64,000 nucleotides of DNA. Origin: Mycobacterium sp. KBS0706 (lineage in GTDB: Bacteria; Pseudomonadota; Alphaproteobacteria; DSM-16000; Inquilinaceae). Where the stretch lies: assembly GCF_005938675.2 (NCBI RefSeq), contig NZ_VCCH02000021.1, positions 1-64,000 on the forward strand, written 5' to 3'. Below, in pieces: positions 49,039 to 60,545 of this stretch (its first letter is position 1; each line of letters begins with the position of its first letter). The translations under genes and the position numbers were made by a program. The notes below the pieces were generated by a model. It was not told the DNA's origin. It searched no databases and was given only the letters and a program-made list of their open reading frames with translations.

Positions 49039-49407
49039 ATGACGACCTCTCTTGTGTCGGAGTACTTTCCGATCCTCGTCTTCCTGGCGATCGCCATCGT
49101 GATCGCCGGCGCCGCGGTCGGCCTGTCCTTCATCGCCGGCAAGCAGAATCCGGACAGCGAGAAGCTCTCGGCCTATGAGTGCGGCTTCGACGCCTTCGCC
49201 GATGCGCGCTCCAAGTTCGACGTCCGGTTCTATCTGGTCTCGATCCTGTTCATCATCTTCGACCTGGAAGTGGCCTTCCTGTTCCCCTGGGCGGTGGCGC
49301 TCAAGGACATCGGGATGTTCGGCTTCTGGTCGATGATGGTGTTCCTCGGCGTCCTGACCGTCGGCTTCATCTACGAGTGGAAGAAGGGAGCGCTGGAATG
49401 GGAGTGA
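49039..49407 (+). CDS. nuoA: NADH-quinone oxidoreductase subunit A
   Basis: This 122-residue membrane subunit of complex I has three helices. The loop with [20 protein letters not shown], which carries the conserved Cys that changes exposure during the catalytic cycle, lies between helices 1 and 2. [22 protein letters not shown] is the second helix region. GGGTGAG precedes the ATG. It is the first gene of the operon and overlaps nuoB by 10 bases. Confidence 0.96.
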   Translation: MTTSLVSEYFPILVFLAIAIVIAGAAVGLSFIAGKQNPDSEKLSAYECGFDAFADARSKFDVRFYLVSILFIIFDLEVAFLFPWAVALKDIGMFGFWSMMVFLGVLTVGFIYEWKKGALEWE

Positions 49408-49976
49408 GCGCGACGCAGTCGAGCAGCCCCGTGGCGACCAGCCCCGTGGGCGTCGGCACGCCAATTCCCCAGGGCGCCGGGCAGGACGCGGTGATCCGCG
49501 CCGCCAATGCCGAGATCCAGGACAAGGGCTTCCTGCTGACCCGAGTCGACGCGCTGTTCGACTGGGCGCGCACCGGGTCGCTGTGGCCGATGACCTTCGG
49601 CCTGGCCTGCTGCGCGGTGGAGATGATCCACGCCTACATGCCGCGCTACGACCTCGACCGACTCGGGGTCATCCCGCGGCCCAGCCCGCGCCAGTCCGAC
49701 GTCATGATCGTCGCCGGCACCCTGACCAACAAGATGGCCCCGGCCCTGCGCAAGGTCTACGACCAGATGCCGGAGCCGCGCTGGGTCATCTCGATGGGCT
49801 CCTGCGCCAATGGCGGCGGCTACTACCACTATTCCTACTCGGTGGTGCGCGGCTGCGACCGCGTCGTCCCGGTCGACATCTATGTCCCGGGCTGCCCGCC
49901 GACTGCCGAGGCCCTGGTCTACGGCATCATGCAGCTGCAGAAGAAGATCCGGCGCGGCAACCGGATCGTCCGCTGA
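49398..49976 (+). CDS. nuoB: NADH-quinone oxidoreductase subunit B
   Basis: This 192-residue hydrophilic subunit ligates the terminal 4Fe-4S cluster N2. The cysteines are in [20 protein letters not shown] (two adjacent Cys), [18 protein letters not shown] and [15 protein letters not shown]2 passes electrons to quinone next to NuoD. A 35-residue Ser/Pro/Gly-rich N-terminal extension precedes the conserved [16 protein letters not shown]. The ATG at 49398 overlaps the nuoA end. Confidence 0.96.
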   Translation: MGVSATQSSSPVATSPVGVGTPIPQGAGQDAVIRAANAEIQDKGFLLTRVDALFDWARTGSLWPMTFGLACCAVEMIHAYMPRYDLDRLGVIPRPSPRQSDVMIVAGTLTNKMAPALRKVYDQMPEPRWVISMGSCANGGGYYHYSYSVVRGCDRVVPVDIYVPGCPPTAEALVYGIMQLQKKIRRGNRIVR

Positions 49977-49994
49977 GGGATCGGGAAGCAAGGA

Positions 49995-50642
49995 ATGGCA
50001 TCGATCCAGGAACTGACCGATCTCGGCACGGCCCTCGCGGCGGTGCTGGGCGGGGACGTGCTCGGCCACGCGGTGTCGCCGACGGCCGAGCTGACCCTGA
50101 CCGTCCGGCGCGACTCGATCGTCCGGGTGCTGACCCATCTGCGCGACGCGCCCGAGACCCTGTTCGAGCAGCTGACCGACATCTGCGGCGCCGACTACCC
50201 GACCCGGCCGGAGCGGTTGGAGGTCGTCTACCACCTGCTCAGCTTCCGGCATAACCGCCGGATCCGGCTGAAGGTGACGACCGACGAGGACACGCCGGTG
50301 CCGTCTGCCGCCGACGTCTTCCCGGCGGCGACCTGGTTCGAGCGCGAGGCCTGGGACCTGTACGGCATCTTCTTCGCCGACAATCCGGACCTGCGCCGTA
50401 TCCTCACCGATTACGGCTTCGAGGGGCACCCGCTGCGCAAGGACTTCCCGCTGACCGGCTATGTCGAGGTCCGCTACGACAATGAGCAGAAGCGGGTGGT
50501 CTACGAGCCGGTGAAGCTGACCCAGGATTTCCGCACCTTCGACTTCCTCAGCCCGTGGGAGGGCATGACGCGGCCCGGTCCTGACGTGCCCGTGGTCCTG
50601 CCGGGCGACGAGAAGGCCGCGCTGAACGAGCCGAAGGCGTAA
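49995..50642 (+). CDS. nuoC: NADH-quinone oxidoreductase subunit C
   Basis: This 215-residue peripheral-arm subunit (30-kDa type) is separate from NuoD, unlike the fused NuoCD of Escherichia coli. It shows [37 protein letters not shown] and the family signature [16 protein letters not shown]-like segment [40 protein letters not shown] follows. It scaffolds NuoB and NuoD. AGGAAT precedes ATG 49995. Confidence 0.96.
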   Translation: MASIQELTDLGTALAAVLGGDVLGHAVSPTAELTLTVRRDSIVRVLTHLRDAPETLFEQLTDICGADYPTRPERLEVVYHLLSFRHNRRIRLKVTTDEDTPVPSAADVFPAATWFEREAWDLYGIFFADNPDLRRILTDYGFEGHPLRKDFPLTGYVEVRYDNEQKRVVYEPVKLTQDFRTFDFLSPWEGMTRPGPDVPVVLPGDEKAALNEPKA

Positions 50643-50647
50643 GCATC

Positions 50648-51829
50648 ATGGTCGAGACCCAGATCAAGCCCTACACCATGAACTTCGGCCCGCAGCATCC
50701 GGCCGCGCACGGCGTGCTGCGCCTGGTGCTGGAACTGGACGGCGAGGTGGTGGAGCGGGCCGATCCGCATATCGGGCTGTTGCATCGCGGCACCGAGAAG
50801 CTGATCGAGTACAAGACCTACATGCAGGCGACGCCGTATTTCGATCGCCTGGACTATGTCGCGCCGATGAACCAGGAGCACGCCTTCGCCCTGGCGGTCG
50901 AGCGGCTGCTCGGCATCACCGTGCCGGAGCGGGGGCAGTATGTCCGCGTGCTGTTCTCCGAGATCAGCCGGATTCTCAACCATCTGCTCAACATCACCAC
51001 CTACGCGCTCGACGTCGGCGCTGTGACTCCGTCGCTGTGGGGCTTCGAGGAGCGCGAGTTCCTGATGGAGTTCTACGAGCGCGCCTCCGGCGCCCGGCTC
51101 CATGCCAACTACTTCCGGCCCGGCGGCGTGGCCCAGGACATGCCGGCCGGCCTGGCCGACGACATCTGGGCCTATACCGAGCGCTTCCCGAAATTTGTCG
51201 ACGACCTCGAAAGCCTGCTGACCGAGAACCGGATCTTCAAGCAGCGCCTGGTCGATATCGGCGTGGTGACGGCTGAGCAGGCCAAGGCGTGGGGCTTCAC
51301 CGGCGTCATGCTGCGGGCCTCGAACGTGTCCTGGGACTTGCGCAAGGCGCAGCCCTACGAGGTCTATGACAAGCTCGATTTCGACATCCCGGTCGGCCTG
51401 ACCGGCGACTGCTACGCCCGCTACCTGCTGCGGATCGAGGAGATGCGGCAGTCCAACCGCATCATCCGCCAGTGCCTGGAGCAGATGCCGAAGGACGGCC
51501 CGGTGAAGACCACCGACCGCAAGGTGTCGCCGCCACCGCGCGCCGAGATGAAGCGCTCGATGGAAGCGCTGATCCACCACTTCAAGCTCTACACCGAGGG
51601 CTATCATGTCCCGGCCGGCGAGACCTACGCGGCGGTCGAGGCGCCGAAGGGCGAGTTCGGCGTCTATCTGGTCGCGGACGGCACCAACCGGCCGTATCGC
51701 TGCCGCATCCGCGCCCCGGGCTTCGCCCATCTGCAGGGACTCGACTTCATGAGCCGGGGGCACATGCTGGCCGATGCGGTCGCGATCATCGGCAGCCAGG
51801 ACATCGTGTTCGGGGAGATCGACCGATGA
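50648..51829 (+). CDS. nuoD: NADH-quinone oxidoreductase subunit D
   Basis: This 393-residue 49-kDa-type subunit forms the quinone pocket with NuoB. It shows [55 protein letters not shown] and, at the end, [20 protein letters not shown] and [11 protein letters not shown]. The conserved pocket His (HPAAHG) and Tyr (TPYFDRLDY) are present. Its stop overlaps the nuoE ATG (ATGA). Confidence 0.97.
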   Translation: MVETQIKPYTMNFGPQHPAAHGVLRLVLELDGEVVERADPHIGLLHRGTEKLIEYKTYMQATPYFDRLDYVAPMNQEHAFALAVERLLGITVPERGQYVRVLFSEISRILNHLLNITTYALDVGAVTPSLWGFEEREFLMEFYERASGARLHANYFRPGGVAQDMPAGLADDIWAYTERFPKFVDDLESLLTENRIFKQRLVDIGVVTAEQAKAWGFTGVMLRASNVSWDLRKAQPYEVYDKLDFDIPVGLTGDCYARYLLRIEEMRQSNRIIRQCLEQMPKDGPVKTTDRKVSPPPRAEMKRSMEALIHHFKLYTEGYHVPAGETYAAVEAPKGEFGVYLVADGTNRPYRCRIRAPGFAHLQGLDFMSRGHMLADAVAIIGSQDIVFGEIDR

Positions 51830-52668
51830 CGGCCGCAGGAATTGCGCCGGAGGCGGACCAGCCGAAGGAATTCGCCTTCACGCCCGAGAATCTCGAGCGG
51901 GCGAAGAAGATCATCGCCAAATATCCCGAGGGCAAGCAGCAGAGCGCGGTGATCCCGCTGCTCGACATCGCCCAGCGCCAGCATCACAACTGGATTCCGC
52001 GGGTGGCGATGGACCACGTCGCCGACCTGCTGGAGATGCCGCGGATCCGGGTGTATGAGGTCGCGAGCTTCTACACCATGTTCAACAAGGCGCCGGTCGG
52101 CCGCCACTTCTTCCAGGTCTGCACCACCACGCCGTGCTGGCTGCGCGGGTCGGGCGACGTGATGCGGGCGCTGCAGGACCGGGCTGGCTGCGGCAACCAC
52201 GAGACCAGCGAAGACGGCCAGTTCTCGGTGCTCGAGGTCGAGTGCCTTGGGGCCTGCGTCAACGCCCCGATGGTCCAGATCAACGACGATTTCTACGAGG
52301 ATCTGGACTACGACAAGACGGTGGCGCTGATCGACGCGCTGAAGGCCGGGCAGCAGACCACGCCCGGCCCGCAGAACGGCCGCACCAACTCCGAAGCGCT
52401 GTCCGGCGCGACCACGCTGCTGAACATGCGCCCGGGTCATCGCCCGGCCGTGCCGGCCTCGGCCGGTCGGGTCGCGGATGGCGCCCAGGCCGATCAGCCG
52501 GACCCGGCGTCTGGCGGCACGCCGCCGGCGCATGAGGTCGCGGCCCAGGCCGAGGCCTCGCCGGGCGCCCATCGTGGCGACGCGGAGCCCGAGAAGAAGG
52601 GCAGGCCGAAGCAGAAGGTCGAGACGAGCGGCGACCACGCCGGCACCGCGGATACGGGAGAGAAGTGA
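51826..52668 (+). CDS. nuoE: NADH-quinone oxidoreductase subunit E with long C-terminal tail
   Basis: This 280-residue 24-kDa-type subunit binds 2Fe-2S cluster N1a through Cys-x4-Cys (CTTTPC) and Cys-x3-Cys (CLGAC). The thioredoxin-like domain ends near residue 185. The last 95 residues are a low-complexity Pro/Ala/Gly/Glu/Lys tail not found in the 160-residue Escherichia coli protein but seen to varying length in alphaproteobacteria. The start overlaps nuoD, and the stop overlaps the nuoF ATG by one base. Confidence 0.95.
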   Translation: MTAAGIAPEADQPKEFAFTPENLERAKKIIAKYPEGKQQSAVIPLLDIAQRQHHNWIPRVAMDHVADLLEMPRIRVYEVASFYTMFNKAPVGRHFFQVCTTTPCWLRGSGDVMRALQDRAGCGNHETSEDGQFSVLEVECLGACVNAPMVQINDDFYEDLDYDKTVALIDALKAGQQTTPGPQNGRTNSEALSGATTLLNMRPGHRPAVPASAGRVADGAQADQPDPASGGTPPAHEVAAQAEASPGAHRGDAEPEKKGRPKQKVETSGDHAGTADTGEK

Positions 52669-53966
52669 TGCTGCGCGACGAAGACCGCATCTTCACCAAT
52701 CTCTACGGCTGGGACGATTGGGGCCTTGAAGGCGCCAAGCGCCGTGGCATCTGGAGCGATATGAAGTCGCTGGTCGACCTCGGCCGCGACAAGATCATCG
52801 AGGAGGTCAAGACCTCCGGCCTGCGCGGCCGCGGCGGCGCCGGCTTCCCGACCGGCATGAAGTGGTCCTTCATGCCGAAAGAGAGCAAGGACGGCCGCCC
52901 GAGCTACCTCGTCATCAACGCCGACGAGTCGGAGCCGGGCACCTGCAAGGACCGCGAGATCCTGCGCTTCGACCCGCACCGGCTGATCGAGGGCGCGCTG
53001 CTGGCCTCCTTCGCCATGGGGGCGCATGCCTGCTACATCTACATCCGGGGCGAGTTCTACGGCGAAGCCTCGAACATGCAGGTCGCGATCGACCAGGCCT
53101 ATGACGCCGGCCTGCTCGGCAAGAATGCGGCCGGCACCGGCTGGGACTTCGACCTGTACCTGCACCGCGGCGCCGGCGCCTATATCTGCGGCGAGGAGAC
53201 CGCGCTGCTGGAGAGCCTGGAGGGCAAGAAGGGCCAGCCGCGCAACAAGCCGCCGTTCCCGGCCGGCGCCGGCCTCTATGGCTGCCCGACCACGGTCAAC
53301 AACGTCGAGACCATCGCCGTCGTCGGCGAGATCCTGCGCCGCGGCGGCGCGTGGTTCGCCGGCATCGGCCGGCCGAAGAACCAGGGCACCAAGCTGTTCT
53401 GCATCTCCGGCCATGTGAACCAGCCCTGCAATGTCGAGGAAGAGCTCGGCATCCCGATGCGGGAGCTGATCGACAAGCATGCCGGCGGCGTCCGCGGCGG
53501 CTGGGACAACCTGAAGGCGGTGATCCCCGGCGGCTCCTCGGCGCCGATCCTGCCGAAGGACATCTGCGACACCGTCCTGATGGATTTCGACGCGCTGCGC
53601 GAGGTCAAGTCGGCGCTCGGCACCGCCGGGCTGATCGTCATGGACAAGTCGACCGACGTGATCTACGCGGTCGCCCGCCTGTCGCGCTTCTACATGCATG
53701 AGAGCTGTGGCCAGTGCACGCCGTGCCGCGAAGGCACCGGCTGGATGTACCGGGTGATGCAGCGCATGGTCACCGGCAATGCGCGGTCGGACGAGATCGA
53801 CATGCTGCTGCAGGTGACCAAGCAGATCGACGGCCGCAGCATCTGCGCCCTGGGCGACGCGGCCGCCTGGCCGGTCCAGGCGCTGATCCGGCATTTCCGC
53901 GACGAGATGGAGGAGCGGATCCGCGATCATCGCGACCGCGCCCATCGCCGCGAAGCTGCGGAATAG
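52668..53966 (+). CDS. nuoF: NADH-quinone oxidoreductase subunit F
   Basis: This 432-residue 51-kDa-type subunit binds NADH, FMN and 4Fe-4S cluster N3. The FMN/NADH glycine-rich motif is [18 protein letters not shown], with a second one at [15 protein letters not shown]. Cluster N3 uses [12 protein letters not shown] plus the Cys in [16 protein letters not shown] 52668 ([14 protein letters not shown]) fits the family start; GTG 52665 is also in frame. It accepts hydride from NADH at the tip of the peripheral arm. Confidence 0.96.
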   Translation: MLRDEDRIFTNLYGWDDWGLEGAKRRGIWSDMKSLVDLGRDKIIEEVKTSGLRGRGGAGFPTGMKWSFMPKESKDGRPSYLVINADESEPGTCKDREILRFDPHRLIEGALLASFAMGAHACYIYIRGEFYGEASNMQVAIDQAYDAGLLGKNAAGTGWDFDLYLHRGAGAYICGEETALLESLEGKKGQPRNKPPFPAGAGLYGCPTTVNNVETIAVVGEILRRGGAWFAGIGRPKNQGTKLFCISGHVNQPCNVEEELGIPMRELIDKHAGGVRGGWDNLKAVIPGGSSAPILPKDICDTVLMDFDALREVKSALGTAGLIVMDKSTDVIYAVARLSRFYMHESCGQCTPCREGTGWMYRVMQRMVTGNARSDEIDMLLQVTKQIDGRSICALGDAAAWPVQALIRHFRDEMEERIRDHRDRAHRREAAE

Positions 53967-53976
53967 GAAGGCACCG

Positions 53977-56031
53977 ATGCCCAAGCTGACGATTGACGGG
54001 GTCGAGATCGAGGTCGAGCCGGGCACGTCGGTGCTGCAGGCCTGCGAGCGCCTCGGCATCGAGGTGCCGCGCTTCTGCTTCCACGACAAGCTCTCGGTGC
54101 CGGCCAACTGCCGCATGTGCCTCGTCGAGATGGAGAAGGCGCCGAAGCCGATCGCGTCCTGCGCGATGCCTGCGGGCGACGGCATGGTGATCAAGACGAA
54201 CACCGATGTCGTGCGCGACGCGCGCCGCGGCATCATGGAGTTCCTGCTGATCAACCATCCGCTCGACTGCCCGATCTGCGACCAGGGCGGCGAGTGCGAC
54301 CTGCAGGACCAGGCCGTGGCCTACGGCTTCGACCGCGGCCGCTACACCGAAGGCAAGCGCGCGGTCACCGACAAGTATCTCGGGCCGCTGATCGAGACCT
54401 TCATGACGCGGTGCATCCAGTGCACCCGCTGCATCCGCTTCATCGACGAGATCGCCGGCGTGCCGGTGCTCGGCGGCGTGAACCGCGGCGAGCACATGGA
54501 GATCACCACCTATGTCGAGCAGGCGATCGCGTCCGAGCTGTCGGGCAACCTGGTCGATGTCTGCCCGGTCGGCGCGCTGACCTCCAAGCCCTACGCCTTC
54601 AGCGCCCGGCCGTGGGAGCTGCGCAAGACCGAGACGGTCGACGTGCTCGACGCCATCGGCTCGAACATCCGCATCGACGCCCGCGGCGGCGAGGTGATGC
54701 GCGTGCTGCCGCGGCTGAACGAGGACGTCAACGAGGAGTGGATCAGCGACAAGACCCGCTTCGCCGTCGACGGGCTGAAGCGCCGTCGCATCGACCGGCC
54801 TTATGTCCGGCGTGACGGCAAGCTGCAGCCGGCCAGCTGGGCCGAGGCGTTCCAGGCCATCGCCGACAAGGCCAAGGGGCTGGACGGCAAGCGCATGGCG
54901 GCGATCGCCGGCGACACCGTCGACGCCGAGGCCATGGTCGCACTGAAGGACCTGATGGCGTCCTTCGGCTCGCCGAACCTCGACTGCCGCCAGGACGGGG
55001 CGAAGCTGCCGGCCGGGCCGCGCGGCGCCTATCTGTTCAACAGCGGCATCGCCGGGATCGAGCAGGCCGACGTCATCCTGCTGGTCGGCACCAACCCACG
55101 TTCGGAGGCGGCGATCGTCAACGCCCGCATCCGCAAGCGCTGGCTGAAGAACGGCCTGACCGTCGGCGTGGTCGGCCCGGATGCCGACCTGACCTACCGC
55201 ACCCGCCATCTCGGCGCCGGGCCGGAGACGCTGGCGGCGATCGCCGACGGCACCGACGGCTTCGCCGAGGTGCTGCGCAACGCCAAGGCGCCGCTGCTGA
55301 TCGTGGGGCAGGGGGCCCTGACCCGCGAGGACGGCGCCCAGGTCCTGGCGGCCTGCCGCCGGATCGCCGAGACCTTCGGCCTGGTCCGTGACGGCTGGAA
55401 CGGCTTCAACGTGCTGCACACCGCCGCGGCGCGGGTCGGCGGCCTGGATCTCGGCTTCCTGCCGGGCCCGGGCGGTCGCGACGTCGCCGGCATTCTTGAC
55501 GGCGCGAGCAAGGGCGAGATCGACTTCGTCTGGCTGCTCGCGGCCGACGAGATCGACACCGGCCGCCTCGGCCAGGCCTTCGTGGTCTATCAGGGCCATC
55601 ATGGCGACCGCGGCGCCCACCGCGCCGACGTGATCCTGCCGGGCGCCGCCTATACCGAGAAGAACGCGACCTACGTCAACACCGAAGGCCGCGTGCAGCA
55701 GGCCCGCATGGCGGTGTTTCCGCCGGGCGAGGCGCGCGAGGACTGGAAGATCCTGCGCGCTGCCAGCGAGGCGATGGGCCGCAAGCTGCCCTATGACAGC
55801 CTGCGCGAGGTGCGCCAGCGTCTGGTCGCGGTGAACCCGGTCTTTGGGACGCCGGACACCCAAGCTGCGGGCGAGTGGGGGGCCTTCGGCGCCGAGGGCG
55901 CGATGGGCTCGGCGCCCTTCGTCTCGGCGGTCGAGAACTTCTACATGACGGACCCGATCACCCGCGCCTCGGAGACGATGGCGCAGTGCATCGACGAGAT
56001 CCTGGGCCAGCACAAAGCGGCGGCGGAGTAA
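53977..56031 (+). CDS. nuoG: NADH-quinone oxidoreductase subunit G
   Basis: This 684-residue 75-kDa-type subunit has the N-terminal 2Fe-2S N1b motif ([20 protein letters not shown]). The N5 site is [18 protein letters not shown] and the N4 site is [10 protein letters not shown] plus CPVGAL. A molybdopterin-oxidoreductase-like domain without Mo ligands follows. The region after N4 ([20 protein letters not shown]) has no cysteines, so the extra cluster N7 of Escherichia coli is absent, as in mitochondria and alphaproteobacteria. GGAAGG precedes the ATG. Confidence 0.96.
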   Translation: MPKLTIDGVEIEVEPGTSVLQACERLGIEVPRFCFHDKLSVPANCRMCLVEMEKAPKPIASCAMPAGDGMVIKTNTDVVRDARRGIMEFLLINHPLDCPICDQGGECDLQDQAVAYGFDRGRYTEGKRAVTDKYLGPLIETFMTRCIQCTRCIRFIDEIAGVPVLGGVNRGEHMEITTYVEQAIASELSGNLVDVCPVGALTSKPYAFSARPWELRKTETVDVLDAIGSNIRIDARGGEVMRVLPRLNEDVNEEWISDKTRFAVDGLKRRRIDRPYVRRDGKLQPASWAEAFQAIADKAKGLDGKRMAAIAGDTVDAEAMVALKDLMASFGSPNLDCRQDGAKLPAGPRGAYLFNSGIAGIEQADVILLVGTNPRSEAAIVNARIRKRWLKNGLTVGVVGPDADLTYRTRHLGAGPETLAAIADGTDGFAEVLRNAKAPLLIVGQGALTREDGAQVLAACRRIAETFGLVRDGWNGFNVLHTAAARVGGLDLGFLPGPGGRDVAGILDGASKGEIDFVWLLAADEIDTGRLGQAFVVYQGHHGDRGAHRADVILPGAAYTEKNATYVNTEGRVQQARMAVFPPGEAREDWKILRAASEAMGRKLPYDSLREVRQRLVAVNPVFGTPDTQAAGEWGAFGAEGAMGSAPFVSAVENFYMTDPITRASETMAQCIDEILGQHKAAAE

Positions 56032-56035
56032 CGCG

Positions 56036-57043
56036 ATGGGTTTCTGGAGCGGATACGCCTGGCCGACGATCCTCGTCGTCCTTCAGATCGTCGCGATCGT
56101 CCTGCCGCTGATCATCGCGGTGGCCTATCTGACGCTTGCCGAGCGCAAGGTGATGGCGGCGATGCAGCTGCGCCAGGGCCCGATGGTGGTCGGCCCCTTC
56201 GGCCTGCTGCAGCCGCTGGCCGACGGCATCAAGCTCTTGAGCAAGGAGACGATCATCCCGTCCGGCGCCAACCGGATGCTGTTTATCCTGGCGCCGATGA
56301 TCACCTTCTTCCTCAGCCTCGTGGCCTGGGCGGTGATCCCGTTCGATGACGGCTGGGTACTGGCCGACATCAATGTCGGCGTTCTGTACCTGTTCGCGAT
56401 CTCGTCGCTCGGCGTCTACGGCATCATCATCGCCGGCTGGTCGTCGAACTCGAAATACGCCTTCCTCGGCGGCCTGCGGTCCGCGGCGCAGATGGTGTCC
56501 TACGAAGTCTCGATCGGCTTCGTCATGATCTCCGTGCTGCTCTGCGTCGGCTCGCTCAACATCTCCGACATCGTCAAGGCGCAGCAGACCATCTGGTTCG
56601 CGATCCCGCTGTTCCCGATGTTCGTGATCTTCTTCATCTCGGCGCTGGCCGAGACCAACCGGGCGCCGTTCGACCTGCCCGAGGGTGAATCCGAGATCAC
56701 CGGCGGCTTCATGGTCGAGTACTCGTCCATGACGTATGCGCTGTTCTTCCTCGGCGAATACGCCAACATGATCCTGATGAGCGGGATGACCACCATCCTG
56801 TTCCTCGGCGGCTGGCTGCCGCCCTTCGGCTTCGCGCCCTTCACCTGGATCCCGGGCGTGATCTGGTTCGTGCTGAAGATCCTCTTCTGCCTGTTCGTCT
56901 TCATCTGGGTCCGGGCGACGCTGCCGCGCTTCCGCTACGACCAGCTGATGCGCCTGGGCTGGAAGGTGTTCCTGCCGTTCTCGCTGGCCTGGGTGGTGAT
57001 CACCGCCGGCGTGCTGACCGCCTTCGGCTGGCTGCCGAACTGA
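56036..57043 (+). CDS. nuoH: NADH-quinone oxidoreductase subunit H
   Basis: This 335-residue membrane subunit has about eight helices and forms the quinone entry and the link to the proton channels. Markers are [19 protein letters not shown] near the start, [13 protein letters not shown] and the signature [20 protein letters not shown] with its charged loop. [14 protein letters not shown]-like [19 protein letters not shown] closes the protein. It starts four bases after nuoG. Confidence 0.96.
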   Translation: MGFWSGYAWPTILVVLQIVAIVLPLIIAVAYLTLAERKVMAAMQLRQGPMVVGPFGLLQPLADGIKLLSKETIIPSGANRMLFILAPMITFFLSLVAWAVIPFDDGWVLADINVGVLYLFAISSLGVYGIIIAGWSSNSKYAFLGGLRSAAQMVSYEVSIGFVMISVLLCVGSLNISDIVKAQQTIWFAIPLFPMFVIFFISALAETNRAPFDLPEGESEITGGFMVEYSSMTYALFFLGEYANMILMSGMTTILFLGGWLPPFGFAPFTWIPGVIWFVLKILFCLFVFIWVRATLPRFRYDQLMRLGWKVFLPFSLAWVVITAGVLTAFGWLPN

Positions 57044-57055
57044 GAGGCCGAGACC

Positions 57056-57544
57056 ATGGCATTCATCGACCGCACCGCCCGCAGCCTGCTGCTCAAGGAA
57101 ATCCTGGGCGGGCTGGCGCTGACCTTCAGCTACATGTTCAAGCAGAAGGCGACGCTGAACTACCCGTTCGAGAAGGGTCCGCTCAGCCCGCGCTTCCGCG
57201 GCGAGCACGCGCTGCGCCGCTATCCCAGCGGCGAAGAGCGGTGCATCGCCTGCAAGCTGTGCGAGGCGATCTGCCCGGCCCAGGCCATCACCATCGAGGC
57301 CGAGCCGCGCGCCGACGGCAGCCGCCGCACGACGCGCTACGACATCGACATGACCAAGTGCATCTATTGCGGCCTGTGCCAGGAGGCCTGCCCGGTGGAT
57401 GCGATCGTCGAGGGACCGAACTTCGAGTTCGCCACCGAGACGCGCGAGGAGCTTTTCTACAACAAGGAGAAGCTGCTGCAGAACGGGGACCGCTGGGAGG
57501 CGCAGCTGGCCGCGAACATTGCGGTCGACGCGCCGTACCGGTAA
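57056..57544 (+). CDS. nuoI: NADH-quinone oxidoreductase subunit I
   Basis: This 162-residue ferredoxin-like subunit carries two 4Fe-4S clusters (N6a, N6b): [16 protein letters not shown] and [16 protein letters not shown]. An amphipathic N-terminal helix anchors it to the membrane arm. The C-terminal [20 protein letters not shown] is conserved. It relays electrons from NuoG to NuoB. A 122-base gap follows, the longest in the operon; no ORF or hairpin of note was seen there. Confidence 0.97.
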   Translation: MAFIDRTARSLLLKEILGGLALTFSYMFKQKATLNYPFEKGPLSPRFRGEHALRRYPSGEERCIACKLCEAICPAQAITIEAEPRADGSRRTTRYDIDMTKCIYCGLCQEACPVDAIVEGPNFEFATETREELFYNKEKLLQNGDRWEAQLAANIAVDAPYR

Positions 57545-57666
57545 GACCCGCCGCGCCGCCTCGCCGGGGGATTCGGTCCGGACTCCGTCGGGGGGCCGGG
57601 CCGCGAGAGGGGTAGAGCAATCGTGACCTCGAGCGTCCGCAAGGGGACGACAGGGAGCACCGTGAG

Positions 57667-58266
57667 ATGATCATCCAGGCCTTGGCCTTCTATCTTTTCG
57701 CCCTGATCACCGTCGTCGCTGGCGTGATGGTGATCTCGGCCCGCAATTCGGTGCATTCGGTGCTGTTCCTGATCCTCGCCTTCTTCAATGCGGCGGCGCT
57801 GTTCGTGCTGATCGGGGCGGAGTTCCTGGCGATGATCCTGGTCGTCGTCTATGTCGGCGCGGTCGCGGTCTTGTTCCTGTTCGTCGTGATGATGCTGGAC
57901 ATCAACTTCGCCGAGCTCAGGGCCGGCTTCCTGCGCTACCTGCCGATCGGCGCGCTGATCGGTGTGGTGCTGCTGGTCGAGCTGTTCCTGCTCTACGGCT
58001 CGATCGGCGGCCCGTCGATCCTGTCCGCAGGGGCGGCGCATTCGGGGCCGACCAACACGGCGGCGCTCGGCCAGCTGATCTACACGCAGTACGCCTATCC
58101 GTTCCAGGCAGCGGGCCTCGTCCTCCTGGTCGCGATGATCGGGGCGATCGTGCTGACCCTGCGCCACCGCGCCGGCGTCCGCCGCCAGGTGATTTCGCAG
58201 CAGCTCGCGCGCCGCCGCGAGGAGGTGATGGTGATCAAGAAGATCGGCACCGGGGAAGGGGCCTGA
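57667..58266 (+). CDS. nuoJ: NADH-quinone oxidoreductase subunit J
   Basis: This 199-residue membrane subunit has five helices ([20 protein letters not shown] first). The third-helix pi-bulge region [20 protein letters not shown] is where the complex couples redox to proton movement. The C-terminal basic segment [20 protein letters not shown] is cytoplasmic. It starts after the 122-base gap and is followed four bases later by nuoK. Confidence 0.95.
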   Translation: MIIQALAFYLFALITVVAGVMVISARNSVHSVLFLILAFFNAAALFVLIGAEFLAMILVVVYVGAVAVLFLFVVMMLDINFAELRAGFLRYLPIGALIGVVLLVELFLLYGSIGGPSILSAGAAHSGPTNTAALGQLIYTQYAYPFQAAGLVLLVAMIGAIVLTLRHRAGVRRQVISQQLARRREEVMVIKKIGTGEGA

Positions 58267-58270
58267 CGCC

Positions 58271-58579
58271 ATGACGATCGGAATCGGACACTATCTCGGC
58301 CTCGCGGCGATCCTGTTCACGCTCGGCATCTTCGGCGTGTTCCTGAACCGCAAGAACGTCATCGTCATCCTGATGTCGGTCGAGCTGATGCTGCTCGCCG
58401 TCAACATCAACCTCGTCGCCTTCTCGGTCGCCCTCGGCGACTTGGTGGGGCAGGTGTTCGCGCTGTTCGTGCTGACCGTCGCCGCCGCCGAGGCGGCGAT
58501 CGGCCTCGCGATCCTCGTCGTCTACTTCCGCAACCGCGGCTCGATCGCGGTTGAGGACATCAACATGATGAAGGGCTGA
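58271..58579 (+). CDS. nuoK: NADH-quinone oxidoreductase subunit K
   Basis: This 102-residue, three-helix Mrp-related subunit holds the two membrane glutamates needed for proton transfer, in [20 protein letters not shown] (first) and [19 protein letters not shown] (second). [13 protein letters not shown] precedes the first. Length and order are standard. It lies ten bases before nuoL. Confidence 0.96.
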   Translation: MTIGIGHYLGLAAILFTLGIFGVFLNRKNVIVILMSVELMLLAVNINLVAFSVALGDLVGQVFALFVLTVAAAEAAIGLAILVVYFRNRGSIAVEDINMMKG

Positions 58580-58589
58580 GGCGCCCCCG

Positions 58590-60536
58590 ATGGACATCGC
58601 AGCAATCTTCCTGCCGCTGGCCGGCTTCCTGATCGCAGGACTGTTCGGCCGCTTCATCGGCGACCGCGCCTCGATGGCCGTGACGACGCTCGCCGTCTGC
58701 GTCGCCGCACTCATCTCCTGGTGGCTGTTCTTCGACGTCGCCATCGACGGCAACGTCCGCACCCATTCGCTGCTTCTGTGGATCAGCGTCGGCACCTTCG
58801 TCGCCGACTGGGCGCTGAAGTTCGACACGCTGACCGCCGTGATGCTGATCGTGGTGAACACCGTCTCCGCGATGGTGCACGTCTACTCGATCGGCTACAT
58901 GTCGCACGACCACTCGAAGCCGCGCTTCTTCGCCTATCTCAGCCTGTTCACCTTCGCCATGCTGATGCTGGTGACGGCGGACAACCTGGTGCAGCTGTTC
59001 TTCGGCTGGGAGGGAGTCGGCCTGGCCTCCTACCTGCTGATCGGCTTCTGGCATGAGAAGGAGAGCGCCCGGGCCGCCGCGGTGAAGGCATTCCTGGTCA
59101 ACCGCGTCGGCGACTTCGGCTTCGCGCTGGGCATCTTCGCCGTCTACAAGATCTTCGGCACGGTGCGGTACGAGGAGATCTTCGCCGCCGCGCCGCATCT
59201 GGTCGATGCCCGGATCAACTTCCTCGGCATGGACCTGCCGGCCCTGACCACCGCCTCATTGCTGCTGTTCGTCGGCGCCATGGGCAAGTCGGCCCAGCTC
59301 GGCCTGCACACCTGGCTGCCGGACGCGATGGAAGGCCCGACCCCGGTCTCGGCCCTGATCCATGCCGCGACGATGGTCACCGCCGGCGTGTTCATGCTGG
59401 CGCGGATGTCGCCGCTGTTCGAATACGCCCCGGACGCGCTGGCCGTGGTCACCGTGATCGGCGCGCTGACCGCCTTCGTCGCCGCGACGATCGGCCTGAC
59501 CCAGTTCGACATCAAACGGGTCATCGCCTATTCGACCATGAGCCAGCTCGGCTACATGTTCTTCGCCATCGGCGTCTCGGCCTACCAGGCGGCGATTTTC
59601 CACCTGCTGACCCACGCCTTCTTCAAGGCGCTGCTGTTCCTCGGCGCCGGCTCGGTGATCCACGCCATGGGCGGCGAGCAGGACATGCGGAAGATGGGCG
59701 GCATCTGGAAGCTGATCCCCTGGACCTATGCCCTGATGTGGATCGGCAGCCTGGCGCTGGCCGGCATCGGCATCCCTGGCGTGTTCGGCTTCGCCGGCTT
59801 CTACTCGAAAGACATGATCCTCGAAGCATCCTGGGCCGCCCACACCAATGTCGGCGCCTTCGCCTACTGGCTCGGCATCCTGGCGGCGGTGATGACCGCC
59901 TTCTACAGCGGCCGCCTCCTGTTCATGACCTTCCACGGCAAGCCGCGCGCCGACCACCATACCATGGACCATGTCCATGAATCCCCGCCGGTGATGTTGG
60001 TGCCGCTCCTGATCCTCGGCGCCGGCGCGGTGCTGGCCGGCCTGATCGGCTACGACGTCTTCGTCGGCGAGGGGCGCGAGCACTTCTGGCGCGAGGCGAT
60101 CCTGGTGCTGCCCGCCCAGGACAGCATCGAGGCGGCGCACCACGTCGCCCTCTGGGTCAAGCTGCTGCCGCTGGTCGCCGGCCTGGCCGGGCTCGCCGCC
60201 TCCTGGGTGTACTACATCCAGGCGCCGTCCCTGGCGGGCGCGACAGTGCGGGCGTTCAAGCCGATCCACCAGCTGTTCTTCCGCAAGTGGTACTTCGACG
60301 AGATCTACGATGCCCTCTTCGTCAAGCCGGCCTTCGTCCTGGGCCGCGCGCTCTGGAAGGGCGGCGACGGGGCGATCATCGACCGGCTCGGGCCGGACGG
60401 CATCGCCGCCACCTCGATCGGCGTCGCCCGCCGGGCCAGCCGGCTCGAGAGCGGCTATGTCTACCACTATGCCTTCGTCATGGTGATCGGCGTGGTCGCG
60501 CTGGTCTCCTGGTATGTCTTCGGCGGCCGGATGTGA
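58590..60536 (+). CDS. nuoL: NADH-quinone oxidoreductase subunit L
   Basis: This 648-residue distal antiporter-like subunit has FFGWEGVGLASYLLIGFWHE (channel Glu), the lysine in GKSAQLGLHTWLPDAMEGPT and the histidines of LLTHAFFKALLFLGAGSVIH. The C-terminal extension (FKPIHQLFFRKWYFDEIYDA onward) forms the long lateral helix along the membrane arm. It pumps one of the protons moved per NADH. It is nine bases ahead of nuoM. Confidence 0.97.
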   Translation: MDIAAIFLPLAGFLIAGLFGRFIGDRASMAVTTLAVCVAALISWWLFFDVAIDGNVRTHSLLLWISVGTFVADWALKFDTLTAVMLIVVNTVSAMVHVYSIGYMSHDHSKPRFFAYLSLFTFAMLMLVTADNLVQLFFGWEGVGLASYLLIGFWHEKESARAAAVKAFLVNRVGDFGFALGIFAVYKIFGTVRYEEIFAAAPHLVDARINFLGMDLPALTTASLLLFVGAMGKSAQLGLHTWLPDAMEGPTPVSALIHAATMVTAGVFMLARMSPLFEYAPDALAVVTVIGALTAFVAATIGLTQFDIKRVIAYSTMSQLGYMFFAIGVSAYQAAIFHLLTHAFFKALLFLGAGSVIHAMGGEQDMRKMGGIWKLIPWTYALMWIGSLALAGIGIPGVFGFAGFYSKDMILEASWAAHTNVGAFAYWLGILAAVMTAFYSGRLLFMTFHGKPRADHHTMDHVHESPPVMLVPLLILGAGAVLAGLIGYDVFVGEGREHFWREAILVLPAQDSIEAAHHVALWVKLLPLVAGLAGLAASWVYYIQAPSLAGATVRAFKPIHQLFFRKWYFDEIYDALFVKPAFVLGRALWKGGDGAIIDRLGPDGIAATSIGVARRASRLESGYVYHYAFVMVIGVVALVSWYVFGGRM

Positions 60537-60545
60537 GAGTGACTC

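Noticed and set aside
57545-57666. Extra gene or promoter between nuoI and nuoJ
   Set aside because: There is no open frame with a ribosome site and no clear promoter boxes; it is treated as a plain gap.
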